A model generated the notes under the pieces. The model had not been told where the DNA came from. It ran no database searches and saw nothing but the letters and a program-made list of their open reading frames with translations. From an uncultured Eubacteriales bacterium (GTDB lineage Bacteria; Bacillota; Clostridia; Lachnospirales; Lachnospiraceae): a stretch of 53,027 nucleotides of DNA. How positions within the stretch are numbered: the stretch's first letter is position 1; every line of letters begins with the position of its first letter. This document shows, one piece after another, positions 14,430 through 23,679 of the stretch. The position numbers and the translations under genes are program-made. Location: positions 1-53,027 of the forward strand of contig OMVU01000009.1 of NCBI GenBank assembly GCA_900314565.1, read 5' to 3'.

Positions 14430-15707
14430 ATGCCTGTCACAGCTATTGTCGGTGCAAACTGGGGAGACGAGGGAAAAGGAAAGATCACGGACCTTCTCGC
14501 ACAGAACGCGGATTACGTCGTCCGTTTTCAGGGCGGTGCAAACGCCGGCCACACGATCATCAATCAGTATGGGCGTTTTTCCCTTCATCTGCTCCCTTCC
14601 GGTATCTTTTCAGCGCGTACCATGAACATTATCGGCAGCGGCGTTGCCTTTGATGTCCGGAAATTCGTGACAGAGATCAAAAGCGTTATTGAGGGAGGCG
14701 TTCCCGAGCCGAAGATCCTTGTATCCGACCGCGTCCAGCTCCTCATGCCCTACCACATCCTCCAGGATACCTATGAGGAAGAACGTCTCGCAGGAAAAGC
14801 GTACGGTTCCACAAAATCCGGGATCGCGCCTTTCTATCAGGACAAGTATGCAAAAACCGGTATACAGGTCAACGAACTGTTCGACGACTCCATCCTCAAA
14901 GACAAGGTCGCCAATATCTGCACCCTTAAAAATGTGCTCTTTACGCATCTGTATCACAAAGATCCGCTCGATCCCGAAGAAGTCCTTGCGACGCTTCACG
15001 AGTACCGGGATCTGATCGCCCCCTATCTGGCGGATACCAGCGCAATACTCACGAATGCACTCAAGGAGGGCAAGCGTGTTCTCGTCGAGGGACAGCTCGG
15101 AACGCTCAAGGATCCGGACATGGGAATTTATCCCATGGTCACAAGCTCCTACACCACGGCGGCCTTCGCTGCAGTCGGTGCAGGCTTCCCGCCCTATGAG
15201 ATCAAAGATATCGTGACGGTCGTGAAGGCTTATTCCAGCGCGGTCGGAGGCGGTGAATTTGTCAGCGAGATCTTCGGAGATGAAGCGGAAGAACTTCGGC
15301 GCCGCGGCGGAGACAAGGGCGAGTACGGAGCGACGACCGGACGTCCGCGCCGGATCGGCTGGTTCGACTGTGTCGCTTCGCGCTATGGAGTCCGTGTCCA
15401 GGGAGCCACGGAGGTCGCGCTCACAATCCTTGACGCGCTCGGCTATCTGAAAGAGATTCCTGTCTGTGTCGGATATCAGTACGGGGACGAAGTCCTTCGA
15501 GATTTCCCGACCACACCTGTTCTTAAGAAATGTAAGCCGATCTACAAAACACTCCCCGGCTGGAACTGCGATATCCGCGGGATCCGGAAATACGAGGATC
15601 TGCCGGAGAATGCACGCGCGTACGTCGAATTTATTGAGAAAGAGATCGGTGTGCGGATCTCCATGGTCTCCAACGGGCCGGGAAGAGAGGATATTATCTA
15701 CCGCTGA
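14430..15707 (+). CDS. purA: Adenylosuccinate synthetase
   Basis: 425 residues. It condenses IMP with aspartate using GTP, the first step from IMP to AMP. The GTP-binding loop is GANWGDEGKGKITD (residues 8-21), then FQGGANAGHT with the catalytic His and QFQGG-like context, VEGQLGTLKDPDMGIYPMVTSS, and the C-terminal NGPGREDII. The start at 14430 follows AAGGAGG; an open frame of 24 more codons upstream is leader. It is not linked to other pur genes. The promoter resembles that of gdhA and carries a LysR box. A strong terminator follows. Confidence 0.96.
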   Translation: MPVTAIVGANWGDEGKGKITDLLAQNADYVVRFQGGANAGHTIINQYGRFSLHLLPSGIFSARTMNIIGSGVAFDVRKFVTEIKSVIEGGVPEPKILVSDRVQLLMPYHILQDTYEEERLAGKAYGSTKSGIAPFYQDKYAKTGIQVNELFDDSILKDKVANICTLKNVLFTHLYHKDPLDPEEVLATLHEYRDLIAPYLADTSAILTNALKEGKRVLVEGQLGTLKDPDMGIYPMVTSSYTTAAFAAVGAGFPPYEIKDIVTVVKAYSSAVGGGEFVSEIFGDEAEELRRRGGDKGEYGATTGRPRRIGWFDCVASRYGVRVQGATEVALTILDALGYLKEIPVCVGYQYGDEVLRDFPTTPVLKKCKPIYKTLPGWNCDIRGIRKYEDLPENARAYVEFIEKEIGVRISMVSNGPGREDIIYR

Positions 15708-15772
15708 ACGCAGAAAAAAAGATCCTGTGAATCAGGAACGCATTAAAGAAAACCGGCTGCAGGCCGGCAGTT

Positions 15773-15818
15773 CCGGGCAGATTCTCCAAAGAGTCTGCCC
15801 GGTATTCTTTCTTTTTTT
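15773..15818 (+). terminator. Intrinsic terminator of purA
   Basis: CCGGGCAGA and TCTGCCCGG form a nine-base stem, followed by a long T-rich tract (TTCTTTCTTTTTTT). Confidence 0.88.
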
Positions 15819-15839
15819 ATAGAACGCCGGGCATTCTTC

Positions 15840-15906
15840 ATACTTTTTCAGTATGGTAACTAGTACAATTTAGGTATTTTACTTGTAATTGCATTAAATG
15901 TATATT
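15840..15906 (+). promoter_or_regulatory. gdhA promoter with LysR box at -66
   Basis: ATAC-TTTTTCA-GTAT (15840-15854), AGGTATTTTACTTG with -35 TTACTT (15879-15884), a 16-base spacer and -10 TATATT (15901-15906). The start is near 15913, so the box centre is at about -66. The geometry is the same as at purA. The remaining leader to 16093 (about 180 bases) shows only weak hairpins and no riboswitch I recognise. Confidence 0.65.
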
Positions 15907-16021
15907 ATTTTTAATGTCGAGAAGGAAGATGCGTTCCCGCGAACGGATCGTCTGACAGGCTTCTGTTCACACAGATCCCGGGAAAAGACCTGTTCGGCCG
16001 CGCAGTCCGAAAAGGATATGA

Positions 16022-17440
<1,419 letters not shown>

Positions 17441-17763
17441 TCGATCCGATCCTCTTTGATCTTCCGGCGCTGCGCATCTGCTGCATGAAGGTGAAGTTAT
17501 GCAGCATACTCATGTATCACTTCACTCGGTTGAATGACATAGCGCCATAAACTGAATAAACCAATGACTATCATGACCTCTCCGGCTCCTGCAGTATATT
17601 GGACTAAAATCCTGCAGGGGCTTGAGAGGTATCTGTGGTCTATGGGCATGATTGCCTGCAGACGAAAACAATTGGGGGAGAAGCTGATTTGGTCCCGGAT
17701 CCCGCGCTCTTTGCGAGCGGGTCTTGAAATTAACGAATTTTTCTTTAGGATACAGGAAATAAT
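17441..17763 (+). other. 323-base structured leader between gdhA and glmS, no gene
   Basis: Contains TGCTGCAT/ATGCAGCA (17479-17506), a long imperfect stem from ACCTCTC...CTCCTGCAG (about 17577-17596) to CTGCAGGGG...GAGAGGT (about 17612-17630), and CCCGC/GAGCGGG (17701-17721). No T-rich terminator follows gdhA. AGCGCC (17541-17546) recalls the glmS ribozyme cleavage site, but the conserved core of that ribozyme was not found. It may be a regulatory leader of glmS. Confidence 0.4.
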
Positions 17764-19623
17764 ATGTGTGGAATAGTCGGATTTACAGGAACCAAACAGG
17801 CTGCTCCGATCCTTCTGGAAGGCCTGTCAAAATTAGAGTACCGCGGATATGACTCCGCCGGACTTGCCGTCCGGAACGGTACCGAACTCGCCGAGGTCGT
17901 CAAATCGACCGGCAAGCTCTATAAACTCGCCGAGAAGACGGACAACGGGCGTACGCTGACCGGGACCTGCGGAATCGGTCATACGAGATGGGCCACGCAC
18001 GGCGAACCGTCTCAGACCAATGCACATCCCCACGTCAGCGGGAACTGCCAGGGATCCGGCTCAGGCTCCGTTGAATCAGATGTGGTCGGCGTACACAACG
18101 GAATCATTGAAAATTATCAGGAACTCAAGGAAAAGCTTCTGCGCCACGGTTACCAGTTCTACAGTCAGACGGATACCGAGGTCGTGATCAAGCTCATTGA
18201 TTACTACTATAAAAAGTACAAAATCGGTCCGATCGATGCCCTCGCAAAGACCATGGTCCGTGTCAGGGGTTCCTATGCACTGGAAGTCATGTTCAAGGAT
18301 TACCCGAACGAAATCTACGTCGCGCGTAAAGACAGCCCCATGATCATCGGCATCGCTGAAGGGGATACCTATGTTGCGTCTGATGTTCCGGCAATCTTAA
18401 ATCACACGCGCCAGGTCTACTATATTGACAATCTCGAGATGGGACGCCTTGTTCCGGGCAAAGCGCATTTTTATGACCTGAACGGCGACGAGGTCGAAAA
18501 AGAATGCGTGACGATCTCCTTCTCTGCGGAAGCCGCAGAAAAGGGCGGATACGAACACTTTATGATGAAGGAGATCCATGAACAGCCCCGCGTCCTCCGG
18601 GATACTTTCGGAAGCGCAGTCCTTGATAACGTGATCAATCTGGGCGTCGACGAGGAAGCTCTGGCAAATATCCGCCAGCTTTATATCGTCGCCTGCGGAT
18701 CTGCCTATCATGCAGGAATCGCAGGACAGTATGTCATCGAGGATCTCGCGGAGGTCCCGGTCCGGGTCGAGCTGGCCAGTGAATTCAGATACAGGAAACC
18801 CAAGTTCTCGGATGGCTCCTTTGTGATCATCATCTCGCAGTCCGGAGAAACTGCGGATTCTCTTGCTGCTCTCCGCCTTGCAAATGAAAAAAACGTTCCG
18901 ACGATGGCGATCGTCAATGTGGTGGGAAGCTCTATAGCGAGAGAGGCAAAGTACGTCTTTTACACGCAGGCAGGCCCGGAAATCGCTGTCGCGACGACAA
19001 AAGCCTACAGCACTCAGCTCCTCTCGCTCTACCTTTTCGCCATCCAGCTCGCGAAGGTGCGCGGAAATCTGGATGCGGAAGCGGTCAAAGCACTGCTCGC
19101 TGAGCTCTCCACGCTTCCGGCAAAGACCGAGCGGCTTCTCGAGGACAAGGAGCGACTCCAGTGGTTCGCCTCCAAGCTCATCAACGCGAAGGATATGTTC
19201 TTCATCGGCCGCGGGCTTGACTATGCGATCTGTCTGGAAGGCAGCCTGAAAATGAAAGAAATCAGCTACATTCACTCTGATGCCTACGCTGCAGGAGAAC
19301 TGAAGCACGGAACGATCAGCCTGATCGAGGACAATATTCTGGTCGTCGGCTCTCTGACACAGCCTGAGCTCTACGAAAAGACAGTCAGCAATATGGTCGA
19401 AGTCAAGAGCAGAGGCGCGTCCCTCATGGCGATCACAACGTACGGCCACTACAGTATCGAAGATCTGGCGGACTTTGTCGTCTATGTCCCGAAGACAGAT
19501 CCTCATTTCCTCACCAGTCTTGCGATCATCCCGCTGCAGCTGCTGGCCTACTATACCGCAGTTGCCCGCGGCGAGGACGTCGATAAGCCGAGGAACCTTG
19601 CAAAGAGTGTTACTGTTGAGTAA
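17764..19623 (+). CDS. glmS: Glutamine--fructose-6-phosphate aminotransferase (isomerizing)
   Basis: A 619-residue cytoplasmic enzyme that makes glucosamine-6-phosphate for peptidoglycan and polysaccharide. The N-terminal glutaminase begins MCGIVGFTG with nucleophile Cys2 and has GHTRWATHGEP and VHNGIIENY. Two SIS sugar-isomerase domains follow (ACGSAYHAG about residue 310; SQSGETADSL; ATTKAYSTQL). The C-terminal tail ends KPRNLAKSVTVE, as expected for the isomerase site. A weak AGGAAA ribosome site precedes the ATG. The long leader suggests post-transcriptional control. Confidence 0.97.
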   Translation: MCGIVGFTGTKQAAPILLEGLSKLEYRGYDSAGLAVRNGTELAEVVKSTGKLYKLAEKTDNGRTLTGTCGIGHTRWATHGEPSQTNAHPHVSGNCQGSGSGSVESDVVGVHNGIIENYQELKEKLLRHGYQFYSQTDTEVVIKLIDYYYKKYKIGPIDALAKTMVRVRGSYALEVMFKDYPNEIYVARKDSPMIIGIAEGDTYVASDVPAILNHTRQVYYIDNLEMGRLVPGKAHFYDLNGDEVEKECVTISFSAEAAEKGGYEHFMMKEIHEQPRVLRDTFGSAVLDNVINLGVDEEALANIRQLYIVACGSAYHAGIAGQYVIEDLAEVPVRVELASEFRYRKPKFSDGSFVIIISQSGETADSLAALRLANEKNVPTMAIVNVVGSSIAREAKYVFYTQAGPEIAVATTKAYSTQLLSLYLFAIQLAKVRGNLDAEAVKALLAELSTLPAKTERLLEDKERLQWFASKLINAKDMFFIGRGLDYAICLEGSLKMKEISYIHSDAYAAGELKHGTISLIEDNILVVGSLTQPELYEKTVSNMVEVKSRGASLMAITTYGHYSIEDLADFVVYVPKTDPHFLTSLAIIPLQLLAYYTAVARGEDVDKPRNLAKSVTVE

Positions 19624-19639
19624 AACACTGTCACAGGGC

Positions 19640-19712
19640 AAAACGTCACTGTAAGGCACAGTGCTGCTGTATGATACAACGTTACTGTATGGCACAATGC
19701 TGCTGTACAGAA
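19640..19712. repeat. 36-bp direct duplication after glmS
   Basis: AACGTCACTGTAAGGCACAG, then TGCTGCTGTATGATAC (from 19642), is repeated with few changes from 19678. It starts about 20 bases after the glmS stop. Confidence 0.7.
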
Positions 19713-19756
19713 ACATTTTGCTGCAGAACAATACTCTGCAGCAACGGAAACCTATA

Positions 19757-19806
19757 AAGACGGAGATCCCGCACTGAGCTGTTTCTCAATGCGGGATCCC
19801 CGTCTT
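19757..19806. terminator. Bidirectional terminator between glmS and the polysaccharide genes
   Basis: AAGACGG-A-GATCCCGCA pairs with TGCGGGATC-C-CCGTCTT around a 16-base loop. The flank is AATTATA on the plus strand and TTTATA on the minus strand, so it can serve both converging transcripts. Confidence 0.7.
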
Positions 19807-19813
19807 AATTATA

Positions 19814-19890
19814 CTGTGAAGATTATCTCAAAGTTCATGCAGTGAAGATTATCTCAAAGTTCATACTGTGAAAATTATCGCAGCGTTTAA
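19814..19890. repeat. 26-bp tandem repeat, three units
   Basis: GTGAAGATTATCTCAAAGTT recurs at 19816, 19842 and 19868 (third copy diverged), period 26. It lies about 25 bases beyond the stop of the minus-strand glycosyltransferase. Confidence 0.85.
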
Positions 19891-19915
19891 ACAATGTGCG
19901 TCGTTTCCCTGACGA

Positions 19916-21082
19916 TCAGTCATACGCCTCAAGGAACACCTTCTCATATCTGTCTGTGATATACCGCCAGCTGTAGGCATCCCTGATCCTCTTCTTCGCC
20001 CTGCGGCCGTACTCCGCTCTCTTCTCCGGATCCATGGCGTCTGCTTTTGCGATCACATTCGCCAGACTTCCCTGTTTCCGGCCCCAGTACAGAGCGGCAT
20101 TCTCACCCACCTCACGGTTAAAGCCTACACCGATCAGGAGATTCAGCTCTGTGCTTGCAAGCGCCTCCAGGAGGGACGGATTTGTACCGCCGACCTGATG
20201 TCCGTGAATGTAAGCCCAGGCATTTTCCCTGATCTTCTTGAGGAGCTCCTGATCATACACCGTTCCGACAAATTTGATTCTCGGATCCGCTGAAAAATGA
20301 AGCTTTTCCTCTAGCTCGGCATGAAGCTTCGGATTCTCCGTGGTAATGATCGCCAGATCCTTTGTCGTATCGGACGCCATGAATTCACGGATGATTGTCT
20401 CCACGTTGTTCTCCGGAACAAAACGCCCGACAACGAGATAGTACTCGTTCGGAGTAAGTCCCTTCTCTGTAAGCCAGTTCACATACTTCTCGTCGTCATC
20501 GGCAAGCACAGACGGCTCTGTATCTGCGCCGTAAGCGATAAACGCAGTATGCGGATCATGCTTTTTGTATTCATCCCTGATATACTGCTCGATGCATTTG
20601 CTGTCGCAGATAATAAGGTCGCTCCACTCGATCATGCCGTTCTCGGAGATCTTCCAGTATTTGCGGATCGGGAGAGACCACTTCGAGCGCTTCCACTCAT
20701 GTCCGTCCGGGTTGAGGTAGAGGACTCCGCCCAGATCCTCGACCTGCTTTTTGATCTGATGAATGAACGGACCGATGCGGCTGGCAAGGACATAGAAGAT
20801 CGGGCGGGGAATACACATTTCCTTACAGTATTTGATCGAGGCCCGGAGCGCCAGCAGGTCATAAACTACCGCTTTCGCCGGTCCGATCTTCGGAACATTT
20901 ACATTGAATACACGGGCACCGAGATATTCGAACTCATCGTTCCTGTCCGACATGCGGGCTACGTGATACTGAATCTCATCCGTCGACTGATTCTGCACCA
21001 GCTTATCGACAAAGGTCTCAAATCCACCGTACTCTGCGGGGATTCCCTTTGACCCGACAATAAATACATGCTGCTTTTCCAT
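19916..21082 (-). CDS. Glycosyltransferase with DUF1972 N-terminus (rhamnosyltransferase-like, GT4)
   Basis: 388 residues. The N-terminus VFIVGSKGIPAEYGGFETFVDKL is the signature of the DUF1972/Cps2T-type family, which adds a second sugar, often rhamnose, to a lipid-linked sugar. A GT-B C-terminal domain follows (YLVVGRFVPENNVETIIREF; GHQVGGTNPSLLEALAS near residue 285). It is encoded 18 bases after the polyprenyl-phosphate sugar transferase, so the two probably act in sequence in capsule or exopolysaccharide assembly at the inner membrane face. ATG 21082 is chosen because AGAGGTGG precedes it; a GTG nine bases upstream is in frame. Confidence 0.9.
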   Translation of the reverse strand: MEKQHVFIVGSKGIPAEYGGFETFVDKLVQNQSTDEIQYHVARMSDRNDEFEYLGARVFNVNVPKIGPAKAVVYDLLALRASIKYCKEMCIPRPIFYVLASRIGPFIHQIKKQVEDLGGVLYLNPDGHEWKRSKWSLPIRKYWKISENGMIEWSDLIICDSKCIEQYIRDEYKKHDPHTAFIAYGADTEPSVLADDDEKYVNWLTEKGLTPNEYYLVVGRFVPENNVETIIREFMASDTTKDLAIITTENPKLHAELEEKLHFSADPRIKFVGTVYDQELLKKIRENAWAYIHGHQVGGTNPSLLEALASTELNLLIGVGFNREVGENAALYWGRKQGSLANVIAKADAMDPEKRAEYGRRAKKRIRDAYSWRYITDRYEKVFLEAYD

Positions 21083-21100
21083 GTGATCCACCTCTTTCCT

Positions 21101-22543
21101 TTACTTTGCTCCGGATCCCGTAAAGATCATTCCGACTGTCTTCAGGATGATTCTGATGTCCTCGAGAATGCTCCAGTTATCAATATATTCCATGTCCAGA
21201 TTGACGACCGTCTCAAAATCCGTGATATCGCTTCGGCCGCTTACCTGCCACATTCCGGTAAGACCGGGCCTGAAGGACATACGGGCGCGGTGATGCAGCT
21301 CATAGTGCTCCCACTCATCCACTGTCGGAGGTCTTGTGCCGACCAGTGACATCTCACCGATCAGGATATTCCAGAACTGCGGGAACTCATCGATGGAAGT
21401 CTTCCGGATGAACCAGCCGATTCCGTGTCTCGTGCCGTCCGGACCGCTGCCGATAATACGGGGGTCATTTTCCATCTTGAACATGTTGCCTTTTATTTCA
21501 TTTTTCTCCATCAACTGCTTCTTCCGCTCTTCCGCGTCTTTATACATGGAGCGGAACTTGAACATCAGGAATTTCTTACCGTTCTGACCGATACGGACCT
21601 GGCTGAAGAAGATAGGACCCGGATCCGCAAAAAAGATCATGGGACCTACAATGATCGTGATCAGGGCAGTGAAGACAAGGCCGATGATCGCTCCCACGAT
21701 GTCCATGGTCCGCTTTACTATGAGGCCCCAGATACTGGCTCTTCGAATATTCTCGGTGACGACCATGGTCCCGCAGAACTTCTCAACGAAGAGCTCTGCC
21801 TGCCGCTCGATCTTCAGATTGATATAGGAGTGCGTTGTAATGCCCATGGCCGAAAGCTCAGCCATCGTCTTTTCCGGCAGACCGTCGTCCGGTCTCGTGA
21901 AAATGAAAACATCATCGACCCATCGATCCTGAATATCCTCTGCCAGCGAGTCTTTGCGGGCGAGGACCCGTATGCCTTCGTACTGCTTTCCGAAGTACTC
22001 GTCTGTATCCGTCAGGACCATACCGACGATCGAATATCGATCCTCCCCATAGAGCCGGATCTTTCTCATCACCGCATCAAAGGAAGCCGTATCCGTCACG
22101 ATCAGGAGCAGTTTATTGAACATACGGCTCTTAAAGACATGCCTGATCAGGAACTTCCAAATCTCATGGGCTGCAAATACAGCGACAAAGCCGAATATTG
22201 CAAAGAACTGGATCAGGCGGCGGGCCTGGAAAAAATCACTTCTCGCGACATAGTAAAAGAAGACCAGCAGGATGACAAGAACACCGACTTCCTCAAGACA
22301 GACAAAAAACTCTTTTAAGGTATCCCTTCCCTGCAGATTATTGTGGACCTTCAGCATGATCGACTCGCTGAAGATAAAGAGCAGGATTAAAATGGCTAAG
22401 CCTGCCACATCCCTTGAAGGGGGAAAGAACGGCACTTTATTATATACTGCATATGAAAACCCGAATATCAGCGAAAGTATCAGTGAATCTAAAAGGATAA
22501 ATTCCAGGTACCTGAACCACCCCTGTCTCTGCATTCTATACAT
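21101..22543 (-). CDS. Exopolysaccharide polyprenyl glycosylphosphotransferase (priming sugar transferase)
   Basis: 480 residues. It transfers a sugar-1-phosphate to undecaprenyl phosphate to start repeat-unit synthesis. The N-terminal half has four or five membrane segments and a CoA-binding-like Rossmann domain. The C-terminal catalytic domain begins at KRTMDIVGAIIGL, with FFSQVRIGQNGKKFLMFKFRSM, FPQFWNILIGEMSLVGTRPP and GMWQVSGRSDITDFE, and ends with a DIRIILKTVG helix. This is the WbaP/CpsE/WcaJ type. AGGGGTG lies before ATG 22543. It forms a two-gene operon with the downstream glycosyltransferase. No polymerase or flippase is in the window. Confidence 0.93.
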   Translation of the reverse strand: MYRMQRQGWFRYLEFILLDSLILSLIFGFSYAVYNKVPFFPPSRDVAGLAILILLFIFSESIMLKVHNNLQGRDTLKEFFVCLEEVGVLVILLVFFYYVARSDFFQARRLIQFFAIFGFVAVFAAHEIWKFLIRHVFKSRMFNKLLLIVTDTASFDAVMRKIRLYGEDRYSIVGMVLTDTDEYFGKQYEGIRVLARKDSLAEDIQDRWVDDVFIFTRPDDGLPEKTMAELSAMGITTHSYINLKIERQAELFVEKFCGTMVVTENIRRASIWGLIVKRTMDIVGAIIGLVFTALITIIVGPMIFFADPGPIFFSQVRIGQNGKKFLMFKFRSMYKDAEERKKQLMEKNEIKGNMFKMENDPRIIGSGPDGTRHGIGWFIRKTSIDEFPQFWNILIGEMSLVGTRPPTVDEWEHYELHHRARMSFRPGLTGMWQVSGRSDITDFETVVNLDMEYIDNWSILEDIRIILKTVGMIFTGSGAK

Positions 22544-22679
22544 TTCTTACTTCACCCCTTTTGATCAAAACCGAATACTGAACTCTTCTGTCTCCTGTAT
22601 GTTTTATGAGACATAATTTTTTTTATTTTACCATAAAGAAGAAAAGGACGCTCATACAAAATCAAAATATTTATTCATA

Positions 22680-22766
22680 AAAGCTTCCGGCGAATCGCAG
22701 ACGTTCGCAGAGGAAGGTGCTGACGCGCCGCGCATATCGCGGCAAGAACGCTAAGGCGTTCATGAA
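22680..22766. repeat. Dispersed hairpin module 'B' overlapping the tcdA stop codon
   Basis: AGCTTCCGGCGAATCGCAGA, GGAAGGTGCTGACGCGCCGC and CAAGAACGCTAAGGCGTTCA match 31690-31773. The terminal ...TTCATGAAC supplies the TGA stop (22760-22762) of tcdA. Confidence 0.75.
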
Positions 22767-23518
22767 CCAAACGCCAGATCCTTCACGACTTCTCCGGCAA
22801 TGATCAGTCCCGCCACGGACGGTACGAACGCAGTACTTCCGGGCACCGACCGCCTTGCAGCACTTATATGATCGGCGTCCGGACGGTCTTCCGCCTCGTC
22901 CCTGTAGAGTCTTATTCTTTCCTCAGGGATCTGAATCGGCTCCTCTTCCGAGTATACGACCTTCAGTTTCCCGACACCGTGCTTTCTGAGTTCCCTGCGC
23001 ATTACCTTCGCGAGCGGGCATACTTTCGTCTCATAAATATCCGCCACCCGGAAAAGACTGCCATCCAGCTTATTGCCCGCACCCATGGAACTTATGACCG
23101 GAATCCCCAGTTCCTGCGAGCGAAGAACAATCTCGATCTTTGCGGTCACGGTATCGACGGCGTCGATGACATAATCATAGTCCGCAAACGGAAACTCCCC
23201 CGCATTTTCAGGGAGGACAAAAGCCTTATATGTACGGATCCGGACATCCGGATCGATCTCCAGCATCCGTTCTTTCATGACATCGACCTTATATCGACCC
23301 ACTGTCTTTCTCGTAGCGATGATCTGCCGGTTAAGATTTGTGAGGCACACTGTGTCATTGTCGATCAGGTCAAATGCCCCGATACCGCTGCGGACCAGGG
23401 CTTCGCAGACATAGCCTCCGACGCCTCCTATGCCGAAAACGGCAACGCGTGACCGGCGCAGCCGGTCTATTCCGTTCTCCCCTATAAGAAGTCCGGTCCT
23501 TGAAAATTGGGTAAGCAT
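22760..23518 (-). CDS. tcdA: tRNA threonylcarbamoyladenosine dehydratase (ThiF/MoeB family)
   Basis: 252 residues. It cyclises the t6A37 side chain of ANN-decoding tRNAs using ATP. It begins LTQFSRTGLLIGENGIDRL, the family signature, followed by the nucleotide-binding GIGGVGGYVCEALVRSGIG (about 29-47), LTNLNRQI, DAVDTVTAKIEI and a C-terminal SVAGLIIAGEVVKDL. AAGGAGAG lies before ATG. It is monocistronic. The stop codon lies inside a dispersed repeat. Confidence 0.93.
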   Translation of the reverse strand: MLTQFSRTGLLIGENGIDRLRRSRVAVFGIGGVGGYVCEALVRSGIGAFDLIDNDTVCLTNLNRQIIATRKTVGRYKVDVMKERMLEIDPDVRIRTYKAFVLPENAGEFPFADYDYVIDAVDTVTAKIEIVLRSQELGIPVISSMGAGNKLDGSLFRVADIYETKVCPLAKVMRRELRKHGVGKLKVVYSEEEPIQIPEERIRLYRDEAEDRPDADHISAARRSVPGSTAFVPSVAGLIIAGEVVKDLAFGS

Positions 23519-23679
23519 GGCATTCTCTCCTTCTTTTGATTATTTTCTGTCCAATTACCACGATTTCATGGATATTCTCTCTGCAGAGTTGTAAAATACA
23601 ATTGAAAAAGACGGCTTTTCTACAGCTACAGTCTATTTATTTCAGTCAGATACAGCATTTAACCGGAGGAACCATCCCC

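Noticed and set aside
17541-17700. glmS ribozyme
   Set aside because: AGCGCC is present, but the conserved downstream core (GACGAGG-like segment and following pairings) was not found by eye.
17620-17760. T-box leader before glmS
   Set aside because: No GGTGG-ACCGCG antiterminator motif, and the gene is not amino-acid related in the usual T-box sense.
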